NCBI RefSeq assembly: GCF_026676115.1
Contig: NZ_JAPONB010000008.1
Coordinates: 62,001 to 126,000 of the forward strand
DNA: 64,000 bases
Reading direction: 5' to 3'
Source of the DNA: Salinimicrobium sp. TH3
Lineage (GTDB): Bacteria > Bacteroidota > Bacteroidia > Flavobacteriales > Flavobacteriaceae
The notes below the pieces were generated by a model that saw nothing but the letters and a program-made list of their open reading frames with translations, was not told the origin of the DNA and ran no database searches. The translations under genes and the position numbers were made by a program. Positions 47,814 through 55,656 of the stretch are shown piece by piece (position 1 is the stretch's first letter; the number at the start of each line of letters is the position of its first letter).

Positions 47814-47838
47814 ATCAAAAATGCCATTTTCGGTACCT
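47814..47838. repeat. Dispersed palindrome TCAAAAATGCCATTTTCGGT
   Basis: Member of the eight-copy family with the right flank GGTACCT. It ends 29 bases before the MscS start codon. Confidence 0.5.
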
Positions 47839-47866
47839 TATTTAGCAGAACCTTCAGCTGAGAATC

Positions 47867-49687
47867 ATGATAAAAACCTTCCCCAAAAACACCATTTTTA
47901 AAAGAAATATCCTAATACTCTTCAGCTTAATCTTTGTTTTTCAGCTATTGGCTTCCGCCGAAATGAATGCGCAAATTCCCGGCATGCAATCTGAAACAGA
48001 ATCCGAAGAACCCGAATGGCCCGAAGATGCCCTAACAAGACGTACCCCCCGTGGAAGTGTCGCCGGATTCATCTCTGCCGTAGCCGAAAAAAATTATGAT
48101 GTGGCGGGTGAATACTTTAATATTCCGGAAGGAGAATTTGAAGATGATCGAAGTGCCGAACTGGCAAGAGAACTTCAAATCCTGCTCAATCAGCGCGGGC
48201 AAATAATGCCATACTCATGGCTGAGCAAAGATAGTGAGGGGCGGCTGGATGACGATTTGCCCAACCATTTGGAGCGGGTGGGGACAATTAGCATTTCGGG
48301 GGAAGATTATGATATTTTGCTCGAAAAGGTAGAAGGACCTTTGGGAGGACCACTCTGGCTGTTTTCAGATCAAACCGTACAATATATAGAGGAGCTCTCG
48401 GTCCTGGAAGAAAATGTCCTGCTGCTTGGCCGTATAATGCCGCCAATTTTAGAGCGATATGAGCTGTGGGGAGCTACGATAGGACAATGGCTGGCCATCC
48501 TGCTGTTAGCTGCTTTTTCGTACGTAGTTGCCTGGCTCATCATCCATTTTTTCCTTTTCATTATTCCTCTTATCTGGAAAAGAGCCCGAATAGAGCCTAC
48601 AGCCGGAGTGCTAAAGGCTTTTGCCCTGCCGGTCAAACTTTATCTTGCAGTATGGCTTTTTGTAATGCTGTCCCAGGAAATTGGGATTAGTATCATCCTT
48701 CGGCAGCGATTTAGTGGCATCTCGATAATTATAGGTTTACTGGCTTTCCTAATTCTCTTGTGGCGCCTATCAGAATTTCTCGGAAACTTTAGTACAAACA
48801 GGATGAGTTCCCGGGGGAATCTATCTGGAGTTTCTGTTGCACTTTTTCTGAAAAGAGCTGCGAAAATTGCGATCATAATTTTTGGTATAATTGCCGTTTT
48901 AGGAACCATAGGTGTAGATGTCACCACCGGGCTTGCCGCCCTGGGAATTGGTGGTATTGCCCTTGCCCTGGGAGCTCAAAAAACCATCGAAAATTTTGTG
49001 GGAAGTGTAACCCTTATTACCGACCAGCCCATAAGAGTAGGTGATTTTTGTAAAGTGGGAGATACAGTAGGAACTGTAGAAAAGGTGGGAATGCGTTCGA
49101 CAAGAATAAGGACCCTCGCCAGGACAGTAGTTACTATTCCCAACGGGGAATTTTCCTCCAGTAAAATTGAAAATTATGCCCACCGGGATAAATTCTGGTT
49201 TAATACCGTTATAGGTCTGCGATATGAGACCACTCCAGACCAAATAAGATATCTATTGGTTGAGTTAAGAACTATTTTATATGCTCATCCCATTGTAACT
49301 TCAGACACTACACGGGTTCGCTTTATAGAACTGGGATCTGATTCCATAAATATTGAAATTTTCACCTATATAAAGGTCAGCACTTATGACGAATATTTGG
49401 AAGTGAAGGAAGACCTGCTCCTGCGTATCATGGATGTAGTAGGAGAGAGCGGTACAGGTTTCGCTTTCCCATCTCAAACTATTTACTTCGGAAAAGATGC
49501 CGGTCTTTCAAAGGAAAAATCCAAAACGGCCGAAGAGAAGGTGCGCCAGTGGAAGGAGAAAGGAGACTTGCAACTGCCTAAATTTGATCCTGAACATATC
49601 AAAGAGATCGAAGACAAGATCCCGTATCCGCCGGAAGGTTCTGCCGAGCAGAAGAGCAAAGGTACAGGCACCCTTCCCGGATTATAA
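47867..49687 (+). CDS. Large MscS-type mechanosensitive channel with periplasmic N-terminal domain
   Basis: The 606-residue protein has a signal peptide (ILILFSLIFVFQLLASAEMN) and a periplasmic region of about 160 residues (TPRGSVAGFISAVAEKNYDV; YFNIPEGEFEDDRSAELARE). Four membrane helices lie between about 200 and 360. The MscS pore and upper beta domain are in GLAALGIGGIALALGAQKTI and NFVGSVTLITDQPIRVGDF. A cytoplasmic domain ends with a charged tail (KSKTAEEKVRQWKEKGD). Comparable multi-domain channels are osmotic safety valves. It is transcribed from its own upstream gap, which contains a palindrome copy. Confidence 0.92.
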   Translation: MIKTFPKNTIFKRNILILFSLIFVFQLLASAEMNAQIPGMQSETESEEPEWPEDALTRRTPRGSVAGFISAVAEKNYDVAGEYFNIPEGEFEDDRSAELARELQILLNQRGQIMPYSWLSKDSEGRLDDDLPNHLERVGTISISGEDYDILLEKVEGPLGGPLWLFSDQTVQYIEELSVLEENVLLLGRIMPPILERYELWGATIGQWLAILLLAAFSYVVAWLIIHFFLFIIPLIWKRARIEPTAGVLKAFALPVKLYLAVWLFVMLSQEIGISIILRQRFSGISIIIGLLAFLILLWRLSEFLGNFSTNRMSSRGNLSGVSVALFLKRAAKIAIIIFGIIAVLGTIGVDVTTGLAALGIGGIALALGAQKTIENFVGSVTLITDQPIRVGDFCKVGDTVGTVEKVGMRSTRIRTLARTVVTIPNGEFSSSKIENYAHRDKFWFNTVIGLRYETTPDQIRYLLVELRTILYAHPIVTSDTTRVRFIELGSDSINIEIFTYIKVSTYDEYLEVKEDLLLRIMDVVGESGTGFAFPSQTIYFGKDAGLSKEKSKTAEEKVRQWKEKGDLQLPKFDPEHIKEIEDKIPYPPEGSAEQKSKGTGTLPGL

Positions 49688-49736
49688 ATATTAAATTCAA
49701 TAACTGAAGTGGATTAGCTCTACCTAAAAAAAATTT

Positions 49737-49763
49737 GCTTAAAAAATCACATTTTTGAGTCCT
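49737..49763. repeat. Dispersed palindrome TAAAAAATCACATTTTTGAG
   Basis: Member of the eight-copy family with the right flank GAGTCCT. It ends 15 bases before the start codon of the ankyrin gene. Confidence 0.5.
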
Positions 49764-49777
49764 CATAAAATACAGAT

Positions 49778-50239
49778 ATGGATTTCTACGAAAATATTAG
49801 ATCGGGTAATACCGAAGCAGTCGAACAAATGCTGAAGCAGGATCCTTCCCTGGCAAATCAAAAGGATGAAAAAGGCTTCCCTCCTATTGTTCTCGCAACT
49901 TACAATGAACACCCGGAGGTATCACAGGTCCTGCTCGGGCACGGTGCCGATATTGATGCAAAAGACGTGGCGGGAAACACGGCCCTAATGGGAGTATGTT
50001 TTAAAGGCAACCTTGAGATCGCCCGCCTGTTGATTAACAGTGGTGCTGATGTCAACGCAAGAAATTTTAGCGGGGCCACACCTCTTATTTTCGCCGCTAT
50101 GTTCAATCAACCGGAGATTATCCACCTTTTGCTGGAAAACAGAGCAGATAAAGCAATGAGGGATGTGAAGGGGAATACCGCATACACCTACGCTCAAAAA
50201 GCAGAGAGCCAAAATTTACGGGAGCTGCTTGAGCCGTAA
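49778..50239 (+). CDS. Ankyrin-repeat protein
   Basis: The 153-residue protein consists almost entirely of four ankyrin repeats: DFYENIRSGNTEAVEQMLKQ, FPPIVLATYNEHPEVSQVLL, NTALMGVCFKGNLEIARLLI with GADVNARNFSG, and TPLIFAAMFNQPEIIHLLLE. It has no signal peptide, so it should act in the cytoplasm as a protein-binding scaffold. In many bacteria such single-domain ankyrin proteins accompany catalases and protect haem enzymes; katG here is 18 kb away, so this link is speculative. Confidence 0.92.
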   Translation: MDFYENIRSGNTEAVEQMLKQDPSLANQKDEKGFPPIVLATYNEHPEVSQVLLGHGADIDAKDVAGNTALMGVCFKGNLEIARLLINSGADVNARNFSGATPLIFAAMFNQPEIIHLLLENRADKAMRDVKGNTAYTYAQKAESQNLRELLEP

Positions 50240-50369
50240 AGGAAGCCTTAAAAAATTCCGAAAGTTTTACTTTTCCCTAGCTTTTTAAGGATATTACCTT
50301 AAAATAAATATAATTCATTGGTCGGGCACATCTGTTTCCCTTAAATTAGAAAAAACCAACACCAAAATT

Positions 50370-51164
50370 ATGATAGACAGTAAGATTAAGACTATGGCCC
50401 GCACCGGCTTTGTAGCAAAGGGAGTGGTATACGGAATTATTGGCGTTTTGACCTTTAAAGCCGCTATTGATATGGGTGGCCAAAAGGCAGGGCAGTTAAA
50501 GGTTCTTGAATTTCTGGAAAAACAAACTTTCGGTAACATCCTGCTTATTTTAATGGCGATAGGTTTAGCCTGTTATGCTGCCTGGAGATTTATACAGGCT
50601 ATAAAGGATCCAGAGAATATTGGAGATGACAAAAAGGGTGCGGCAAAACGCATCGCATTCTTTTGTAGTGGACTCCTGTATCTGGGCTTTGGAGTTCTTG
50701 CGGCCTTAAAAGCATTTGGGTCGGGAAGAGGTAGCTCCGGCTCCTCCGGTTCTGCCCAAAAATCTTCTTTTTTGGCAAGCGAAACAGGACTCTGGATCAT
50801 TGGGATAGTAGGTGTAGGAATTATTATCGCCGGTATTTTCCAATTTGTAAAGGCCTATAAGAACGATTATTATAAGAAACTTGGTCTTGCCTCCCTCGGC
50901 GACAAAAAGAAGAGAGAGAGTGTAAAGAAAACTGCGGAATTTGGTTTGAGTGCCCGGGGAGTGATCCTGGTGATCATTGGATTCTTTGCAGTCAAGGCTG
51001 CTGTAAATTCTAATCCTTCAGAAATAAAGACAACACAGGAAGCTTTTGGATTTCTTCAGGACTCGGCTTATGGCCCGTGGTTGATGGGAGTGGTAGCTGC
51101 CGGCCTTGTGGCCTATGCGGTTTATATGTTCCTCATGGCGAAGTACAGAAGATTTCACGCTTAA
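50370..51164 (+). CDS. DUF1206 membrane protein
   Basis: The 264-residue protein has three repeated two-helix units. Each starts with the DUF1206 signature ARxGFxAKGVVYxIIGxLxxxAA (first copy ARTGFVAKGVVYGIIGVLTF, third copy FGLSARGVILVIIGFFAVKA). Each ends in a helix with YAAWRF-, IIAGIFQFVKAY- or VAYAVYMFL-type sequence. A Ser/Gly-rich linker lies near residue 123 (GSGRGSSGSSGSAQKSSF). The family is a six-helix inner-membrane protein of unknown role. It is monocistronic, with a strong hairpin after it. Confidence 0.92.
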   Translation: MIDSKIKTMARTGFVAKGVVYGIIGVLTFKAAIDMGGQKAGQLKVLEFLEKQTFGNILLILMAIGLACYAAWRFIQAIKDPENIGDDKKGAAKRIAFFCSGLLYLGFGVLAALKAFGSGRGSSGSSGSAQKSSFLASETGLWIIGIVGVGIIIAGIFQFVKAYKNDYYKKLGLASLGDKKKRESVKKTAEFGLSARGVILVIIGFFAVKAAVNSNPSEIKTTQEAFGFLQDSAYGPWLMGVVAAGLVAYAVYMFLMAKYRRFHA

Positions 51165-51278
51165 AAATTAGGGGAATTCACCCATAGGTTTTTAAAGCAA
51201 ACAAACCTTATCTTTACATATACCTTTAATTAAGACATGATCTAATCAAAAGGTAATTTGTAAATTTTTGTTTAAAAT

Positions 51279-51312
51279 TAAGAAGAGAGATTGGGGGATC
51301 TCTCTTCTTTAT
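51279..51312. terminator. Bidirectional terminator between DUF1206 and racemase genes
   Basis: AAGAAGAGAGAT and ATCTCTCTTCTT form a 12-bp stem with a GGGG-type loop and T-rich ends on both strands. Confidence 0.85.
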
Positions 51313-52011
51313 TTATGTACCTGTCTGTTCTTTTTGAAAAATAAAATTCACAGCCATTTTTGCATGAAGATTAGTGCTTTGCAACAAAGGAAGGTCTGTG
51401 TCCTCTTCACTTATTAAAAGCGGTAGTTCGGTGCAGCCCATTATCACTGCCTGGGCACCTTTTTCTTTTAGCAACTGGATATGGTCCAGAAAGAAAGACT
51501 TGGCAGATTCAGTAAATTTTCCGCGGGTGAGTTCCGCAGCAATATAATGGTGGATCTCATCCATAAAATCCTCTTCAGGAATTATAGTTTCAATCCCGAA
51601 CTTCTCCTTAAGCCGCTTATGAAGGAAATCTCCTTTCATCGTAGCCCGTGTGCCCAATAATCCCAATTTTTTATAACCTTTACGAGTAGCTTCCATACCT
51701 ATAGCATCGGCAATATGTAAAATGGGTATGGATATTTTATCGTGCACGTATTCGTACACCAGGTGTGGGGTATTGGCACAGATAACTATAGCCCGGGCGC
51801 CGGCAATTTCAAGCTTGCGCGCTATGTGCAAATAAGTGGTCTTTATTTTATCAATATCATTCTCCCGCATAAGTTCTACATTAAGACTGTAAAGTATGAG
51901 AGGAGGGTTTGCTTGAGTTCCTGTCCTTTTCCCGGCCATCTCATTGATAAGCCGGTAATAAACAATGGACGAATGCCAGGAAGTGCCGCCAATTAATCCG
52001 AGAGTACGCAT
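51313..52011 (-). CDS. Aspartate/glutamate racemase family protein
   Basis: The 232-residue cofactor-independent racemase has both catalytic thiols: Cys78 in VICANTPHLV and Cys193 in IMGCTELPLL. The N-terminal LGLIGGTSWHSSIVYYRLIN and the LGLLGTRATMKGDF motif between the two lobes are typical of the YgeA/RacX-type broad amino-acid racemases. It would supply D-amino acids for wall or biofilm modification. It is monocistronic. A TGAT-CAAA-GTCA palindrome lies about 50 bases upstream of the start. Confidence 0.93.
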   Translation of the reverse strand: MRTLGLIGGTSWHSSIVYYRLINEMAGKRTGTQANPPLILYSLNVELMRENDIDKIKTTYLHIARKLEIAGARAIVICANTPHLVYEYVHDKISIPILHIADAIGMEATRKGYKKLGLLGTRATMKGDFLHKRLKEKFGIETIIPEEDFMDEIHHYIAAELTRGKFTESAKSFFLDHIQLLKEKGAQAVIMGCTELPLLISEEDTDLPLLQSTNLHAKMAVNFIFQKEQTGT

Positions 52012-52058
52012 GGGTGGTAAAGTTTGTATAAAGGTACTTATAACACTTGGCCGCTGGG

Positions 52059-52074
52059 CTGATCAAAGTCATTA
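52059..52074. promoter_or_regulatory. Half-conserved palindrome TGAT-CAAA-GTCATT upstream of the racemase gene
   Basis: Related to the TGAC-N4-GTCA palindrome at 24799, but only the right arm is perfect. It is 48 bases before the start codon. Confidence 0.25.
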
Positions 52075-52079
52075 AAACG

Positions 52080-52108
52080 AAAAAAAGCACCCCGAAGGAT
52101 GCTTTATT
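52080..52108 (-). terminator. Intrinsic terminator of the subtilase gene
   Basis: On the minus strand AAAGCATCC and GGGTGCTTT pair around TTCG and are followed by a T-run. It lies about 18 bases past the stop codon. Confidence 0.85.
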
Positions 52109-52125
52109 TTTTAAATTTTTATCCC

Positions 52126-53355
52126 TTAATGTACAGCAATAGTGTCTGGATTATTATCCCTGTCTCCCGATACTGTTCCCCCGGAAGAAACGTTACCCAA
52201 TAAAAGTATACCGGCTACGTGTGGTGACGCCATTGAAGTTCCACTAATAGTATTGTATCCGCCGCCTTTCCAAGTTGAGTTAATTGATACTCCTGGTGCT
52301 GCGTAATCTACAGGTGGATTTCCATAGTTAGAGAAAGATGCAAACCTATCTGAAGAATCATGTGCAGAAACTGTATAGATATTTGTTCCATTCACTCTGG
52401 CTGGTGAGGAATTATTAGCATCTGCACTTTCATTACCCGCTGCAAGAGCGAATTTAACTTTTGAAGATGCGGCTAATACTGCATCGTCGAGTGCTTTGGA
52501 AGTTGGTCCTCCTAAACTCATATTGGCAACATCTCCTGTTTGACCGTATTGAGCAACGTGGTTCACCCCGGCAATAACTCCAGAATAAGATCCACTTCCA
52601 CGGCTGTCAAGCACTTTAACAGGAACAACTGTTGCTCCGGCAGCAACTCCAATGACTCCCACATTATTATCAAGAGCAGCTACAGTACCTGCCACATGTG
52701 TTCCATGCCCATTATTGTCATCTGGAGCCCCGGAATCCCTACCAGAAGTAAACGCGTTAAATCCACGGGAAGCATCCACATTAAGATCTTCATGGTCAAT
52801 GTCGATCCCACTGTCAATGATCCACGCAACATTGCTGCCGGTGTAGGCAACTCCGCCATTCACACGTGTAATTCCATAAGGGGTTGTTTGAGTACCTGTT
52901 CCTCCACCGGTGTCGCCACCTCCGTCATCTGGACATGGTTCCCCATTTTTAGTCCCACATGGAGGGGCAAGAGCTACAATCCTGTCTTGCTCTACATAAG
53001 CTACATCTTTACTCTTACTCAATTTTAGAGCAGCACTTTTGGACATTTTCAATGTCACGCCCGATAGTGCAGCGCTATAAACATTTACGATCTCGGCACC
53101 TTCCACCTCGTTCATGGTTAAGACAGCCTGAGTTTTTTGCTGAACCTGCATACTGTTAAGATGGTGATCGCCACTCATTTTCCCAGCTTCCCTGTATACA
53201 ACGATATATTGACCGGGAATAATCTCAGAATAGGACTGGGCAGCCTGTGGCTCCTCTGGCATTGGTGAATTCGGTGTTTCGTCCTGGGAACACGACACCA
53301 TTGCGGTTAGGGCCAAAGCAGCCGCAAAACCTGAGTAGTACTTCTTTAAATTCAT
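52126..53355 (-). CDS. Subtilisin-like (S8) serine peptidase lipoprotein
   Basis: The 409-residue protein has a lipobox (ALTAMVSC, Cys22), an I9-type propeptide (about 45-130: PGQYIVVYREAG, AALSGVTLKMSKSA, YVEQD) and a Gly/Asp linker. The catalytic domain has the triad Asp (WIIDSGIDIDH), His (NGHGTHVAGTVA) and Ser (SGTSMASPHVAGI). It belongs to the proteinase K-like S8A branch. The lipidation signal suggests a surface-anchored rather than freely secreted protease. There is no C-terminal T9SS domain; the protein ends just after the catalytic domain (DRDNNPDTIAVH). It is monocistronic with a terminator. Confidence 0.94.
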   Translation of the reverse strand: MNLKKYYSGFAAALALTAMVSCSQDETPNSPMPEEPQAAQSYSEIIPGQYIVVYREAGKMSGDHHLNSMQVQQKTQAVLTMNEVEGAEIVNVYSAALSGVTLKMSKSAALKLSKSKDVAYVEQDRIVALAPPCGTKNGEPCPDDGGGDTGGGTGTQTTPYGITRVNGGVAYTGSNVAWIIDSGIDIDHEDLNVDASRGFNAFTSGRDSGAPDDNNGHGTHVAGTVAALDNNVGVIGVAAGATVVPVKVLDSRGSGSYSGVIAGVNHVAQYGQTGDVANMSLGGPTSKALDDAVLAASSKVKFALAAGNESADANNSSPARVNGTNIYTVSAHDSSDRFASFSNYGNPPVDYAAPGVSINSTWKGGGYNTISGTSMASPHVAGILLLGNVSSGGTVSGDRDNNPDTIAVH

Positions 53356-53545
53356 AATAAAGATTTTAGGTTATTGTTAAAAGATTTTTCGAATCTATAT
53401 TATTAAATCTTTAAATGAAACTTTTTAACACCAACCACATCAGCATTTTGGGGAATTTAACAGCAAAAAATCAATGTTATTACACCGGTTTTTAAATGTT
53501 AAATTCTTCTTATAACCTTTGCTCCTGCTGCTGTTTTGAAAAAAT

Positions 53546-53580
53546 AAAAAAGGCAGAATCTCCGGGATTCTGCCTTTTTT
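53546..53580. terminator. Strong terminator downstream of the rhodanese gene
   Basis: AAAAAGGCAGAATC and GATTCTGCCTTTTT form a 14-bp stem with a short loop and T-runs on both strands. It ends the rhodanese transcript (minus strand). Confidence 0.88.
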
Positions 53581-53603
53581 AACTTTAACATTTATTTGTA
53601 GGA

Positions 53604-53915
53604 TTATTCTGTCCTTTCTCCTTCCCACTGAGAAAATCCTCCAAGAAGGTTATAGGTGTTTTTAAATCCCTTTTGATCCATGATAGCACAGGCTTGACCG
53701 CTTCTGTTTCCACTACGGCAATAGATATAATAATTTTTACTCTTATCCAGTTTATCAATTTCATCGATGAATTCCTGCCCTTTATAGATATCAATGACCC
53801 TTGCGCCGGGTATGTAACCTTCCTCTACTTCCTGTTCAGTTCGAACATCCAGAATAACAGCATCATCATCTTCTGCAATTTTTTCTCTCCACTCTTCCTG
53901 ATTTATTTCTTTCAT
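53604..53915 (-). CDS. Single-domain rhodanese-like protein
   Basis: The 103-residue cytoplasmic rhodanese starts at MKEINQEEWREKI; the upstream in-frame extension to 53981 is not rhodanese-like. It has AVILDVRTEQEVEEGYIPGA and the active-site loop YCRSGNRSGQA with Cys66, then GFKNTYNLLGGFSQWEG. The CRSGNR loop is of the sulfurtransferase (GlpE/PspE) type. It moves sulfane sulfur to an acceptor not identifiable here. It is transcribed divergently from the trp leader. Confidence 0.93.
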   Translation of the reverse strand: MKEINQEEWREKIAEDDDAVILDVRTEQEVEEGYIPGARVIDIYKGQEFIDEIDKLDKSKNYYIYCRSGNRSGQACAIMDQKGFKNTYNLLGGFSQWEGERTE

Positions 53916-54044
53916 AATTTCATGTTTAAATTTATCCTCACAAATATAAGAATCACCTGCTCTTTTAGAGCTCCTTTCCAACTTCAGATTGTTTATGCCT
54001 AAGAAATTTTTCCATAAAATATTTTTTTAGAAATATTTCCCATC

Positions 54045-54052
54045 TATATTTG
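54045..54052 (+). promoter_or_regulatory. Bacteroidota-type -7 box TATATTTG of the trp operon
   Basis: TATATTTG is a perfect match to the Bacteroidota -7 consensus TAnnTTTG. The -33 region is T-rich (54022-54029) without a clean TTTG. The expected start of transcription falls at about 54057-54061, at or next to the leader ATG. Confidence 0.55.
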
Positions 54053-54060
54053 CTATTCTA

Positions 54061-54117
54061 ATGAAACTGATAAACAAAAATAACTGGTGGTGGAAGTCCT
54101 TACGTGAATCGTCGTGA
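54061..54117 (+). CDS. trpL: trp operon leader peptide with three consecutive Trp codons
   Basis: An 18-codon ORF encodes MKLINKNNWWWKSLRESS. Codons 9-11 are three consecutive TGG tryptophan codons (54085-54093), rare by chance and the hallmark of a ribosome-mediated attenuator. It precedes an intrinsic terminator (54142-54173) and the trpE start at 54208. Its own stop codon TGA lies inside GTCGTGA (54111-54117). That segment can pair with TCACGAC (54155-54161) in the loop and 3' arm of the terminator. Stalling at the Trp codons would leave GTCGTGA free to form the antiterminator; completing the peptide would mask it and let the terminator form. This is inferred from sequence only. Confidence 0.85.
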   Translation: MKLINKNNWWWKSLRESS

Positions 54118-54141
54118 GCAACACCTCCTGTAATCATATAC

Positions 54142-54173
54142 AAAGGCTTGTCAATCACGACAAGCCTTTTTTT
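54142..54173 (+). terminator. trp attenuator terminator
   Basis: AGGCTTGTC and GACAAGCCT form a 9-bp stem with a six-base loop, followed by seven T residues. It lies between the leader peptide and trpE, so it can only act as an attenuator for the operon. Confidence 0.88.
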
Positions 54174-54207
54174 ATGTCCGCATTTCAGTAAAAACAGAAG
54201 AAAAAAC

Positions 54208-55602
54208 ATGTACAAACTCAATACTACCTATAAAAAACTCCTGGCCGATACCTTTACCCCTGTAAGCGTTTATCTAAGGCTTCGGGATATTTTTCCCAAC
54301 AGCCTGTTGCTGGAAAGTAGTGACTATCACGGGAACGAAAACAGCTTCTCCTACATTTGCTGCAATCCTATCGCAGGAGTAAAGGTTGAAAAAGGGCATT
54401 TTATCGAATTCTTTCCAGATGGCACTTCCAGGGAAACTAAAATTTCATCGAAATTTGATGTTCCTGCCGGTATTCATGATTTCTCTAAAAAGTTCAAAAC
54501 CACCGGTCCCGACTTTAATTTTATTAATGAAGGTCTTTTTGGTTATATCGCTTACGACGGTGTGCAGTATTTTGAGAAGCTCAACCTTTCAAAGAAAAAG
54601 GAAGACCTGGAAATCCCGGAGATCAACTATTCCATCTATCAGAATATAATAGCCATTAACCATTTCAACAATGAAGCCTACATATTCGACCACAGCTTTA
54701 ATTCAAAGAGCAATCTTGAACAAATAGAGCAACTTCTCAAAGTCAAAAATTTCGCTTCCTATGCTTTTTCTGCGGAAGGAGAACCGGCTTCAAATGAAAC
54801 CGATGAAGGTTACCGCCAGATGGTTTTAAAGGCTAAAGAACATTGCCACCGCGGCGACGTTTTTCAACTGGTCCTCTCCCGAAGGTTTTCACAAGCATTT
54901 AAAGGTGACGAATTCAATGTCTATCGTGCCCTGCGAAATGTGAATCCTTCCCCCTATCTCTTCTATTTTGACTACGGAAGCTTTAAGATCTTTGGAAGTT
55001 CACCTGAAGCCCAGCTGGTGGTCAAAGAAGGCAAAGCCGAGATACATCCCATTGCCGGAACCTTCAAACGCACCGGAAATGATGAACAGGATGCTGCAAG
55101 TGCAAAAGTTCTGGCGGCCGACGAAAAGGAAAATGCCGAACATGTGATGCTCGTCGACCTGGCCCGCAATGATCTAAGCCGTAGCAGTAAAGAGGTGAAA
55201 GTTGAAAATTATAAGGAGATCCAGTATTTCTCTCACGTAATCCACCTGGTGAGTAAAGTGACAGGTATTAAAAACAGGGATGTGAGCACCATGCAAATGG
55301 TAGCCGATACCTTTCCCGCAGGAACACTAAGCGGAGCCCCAAAACATAAGGCCATGCAGCTCATAGAAAAATACGAAAATGTCAATCGCGATTTTTATGG
55401 TGGTGCCATAGGGTTCATGGACTTCAATGGGAATTTTAACCACGCCATCATCATCAGGTCTTTTTTAAGTAAGAACCACCGACTCTATTACCAGGCCGGC
55501 GCCGGAGTAGTTTCGGGATCAACGCCCGAAGGGGAATTACAGGAAGTCTACAATAAGATAGGAGCTCTTAAAAAAGCACTGGAACTGGCTGAAGAGATAT
55601 AA
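54208..55602 (+). CDS. trpE: Anthranilate synthase component I
   Basis: The 464-residue enzyme converts chorismate (with ammonia or glutamine via TrpG) to anthranilate, the first committed step of tryptophan synthesis. I start it at MYKLNTTYKKLLADTF. A Met 20 codons upstream would lie inside the attenuator hairpin. The C-terminal chorismate-binding domain shows VFQLVLSRRFSQAF, HPIAGTFKRTGN, MLVDLARNDLSRS, TFPAGTLSGAPK and the final AGAGVVSGSTPEGE motif. The N-terminal SLLLESSDYHGNENSFSYIC segment resembles the LLES feedback-site region of TrpE. First structural gene of trpEGDCFBA. Confidence 0.96.
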   Translation: MYKLNTTYKKLLADTFTPVSVYLRLRDIFPNSLLLESSDYHGNENSFSYICCNPIAGVKVEKGHFIEFFPDGTSRETKISSKFDVPAGIHDFSKKFKTTGPDFNFINEGLFGYIAYDGVQYFEKLNLSKKKEDLEIPEINYSIYQNIIAINHFNNEAYIFDHSFNSKSNLEQIEQLLKVKNFASYAFSAEGEPASNETDEGYRQMVLKAKEHCHRGDVFQLVLSRRFSQAFKGDEFNVYRALRNVNPSPYLFYFDYGSFKIFGSSPEAQLVVKEGKAEIHPIAGTFKRTGNDEQDAASAKVLAADEKENAEHVMLVDLARNDLSRSSKEVKVENYKEIQYFSHVIHLVSKVTGIKNRDVSTMQMVADTFPAGTLSGAPKHKAMQLIEKYENVNRDFYGGAIGFMDFNGNFNHAIIIRSFLSKNHRLYYQAGAGVVSGSTPEGELQEVYNKIGALKKALELAEEI

Positions 55603-55604
55603 CA

Positions 55605-55640
55605 CCCCGCCCAGCGGGCACCCCTTCTTAGGAAGGAGGA
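55605..55640. repeat. Two small hairpins between trpE and trpG
   Basis: CCCGC-CCA-GCGGG (55606-55618) is followed by CCTTC-TTAG-GAAGG. Similar CCCCTTCTT/AAGGAGG hairpins are common Bacteroidota intergenic repeats. The second hairpin holds a GGAAGGAGGAG tract that could act as a ribosome-binding site for trpG. Confidence 0.5.
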
Positions 55641-55656
55641 GAAAAAGAAAATAAAA

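Noticed and set aside
47867-50239. MscS plus ankyrin genes as part of the RND efflux operon
   Set aside because: A 148-base gap with a palindrome copy separates them from the permease, and no functional link is visible.
54148-54207. In-frame Met 20 codons upstream of trpE
   Set aside because: It would place the start inside the attenuator hairpin. MYKLNTTYKKLLADTF at 54208 fits the family start.
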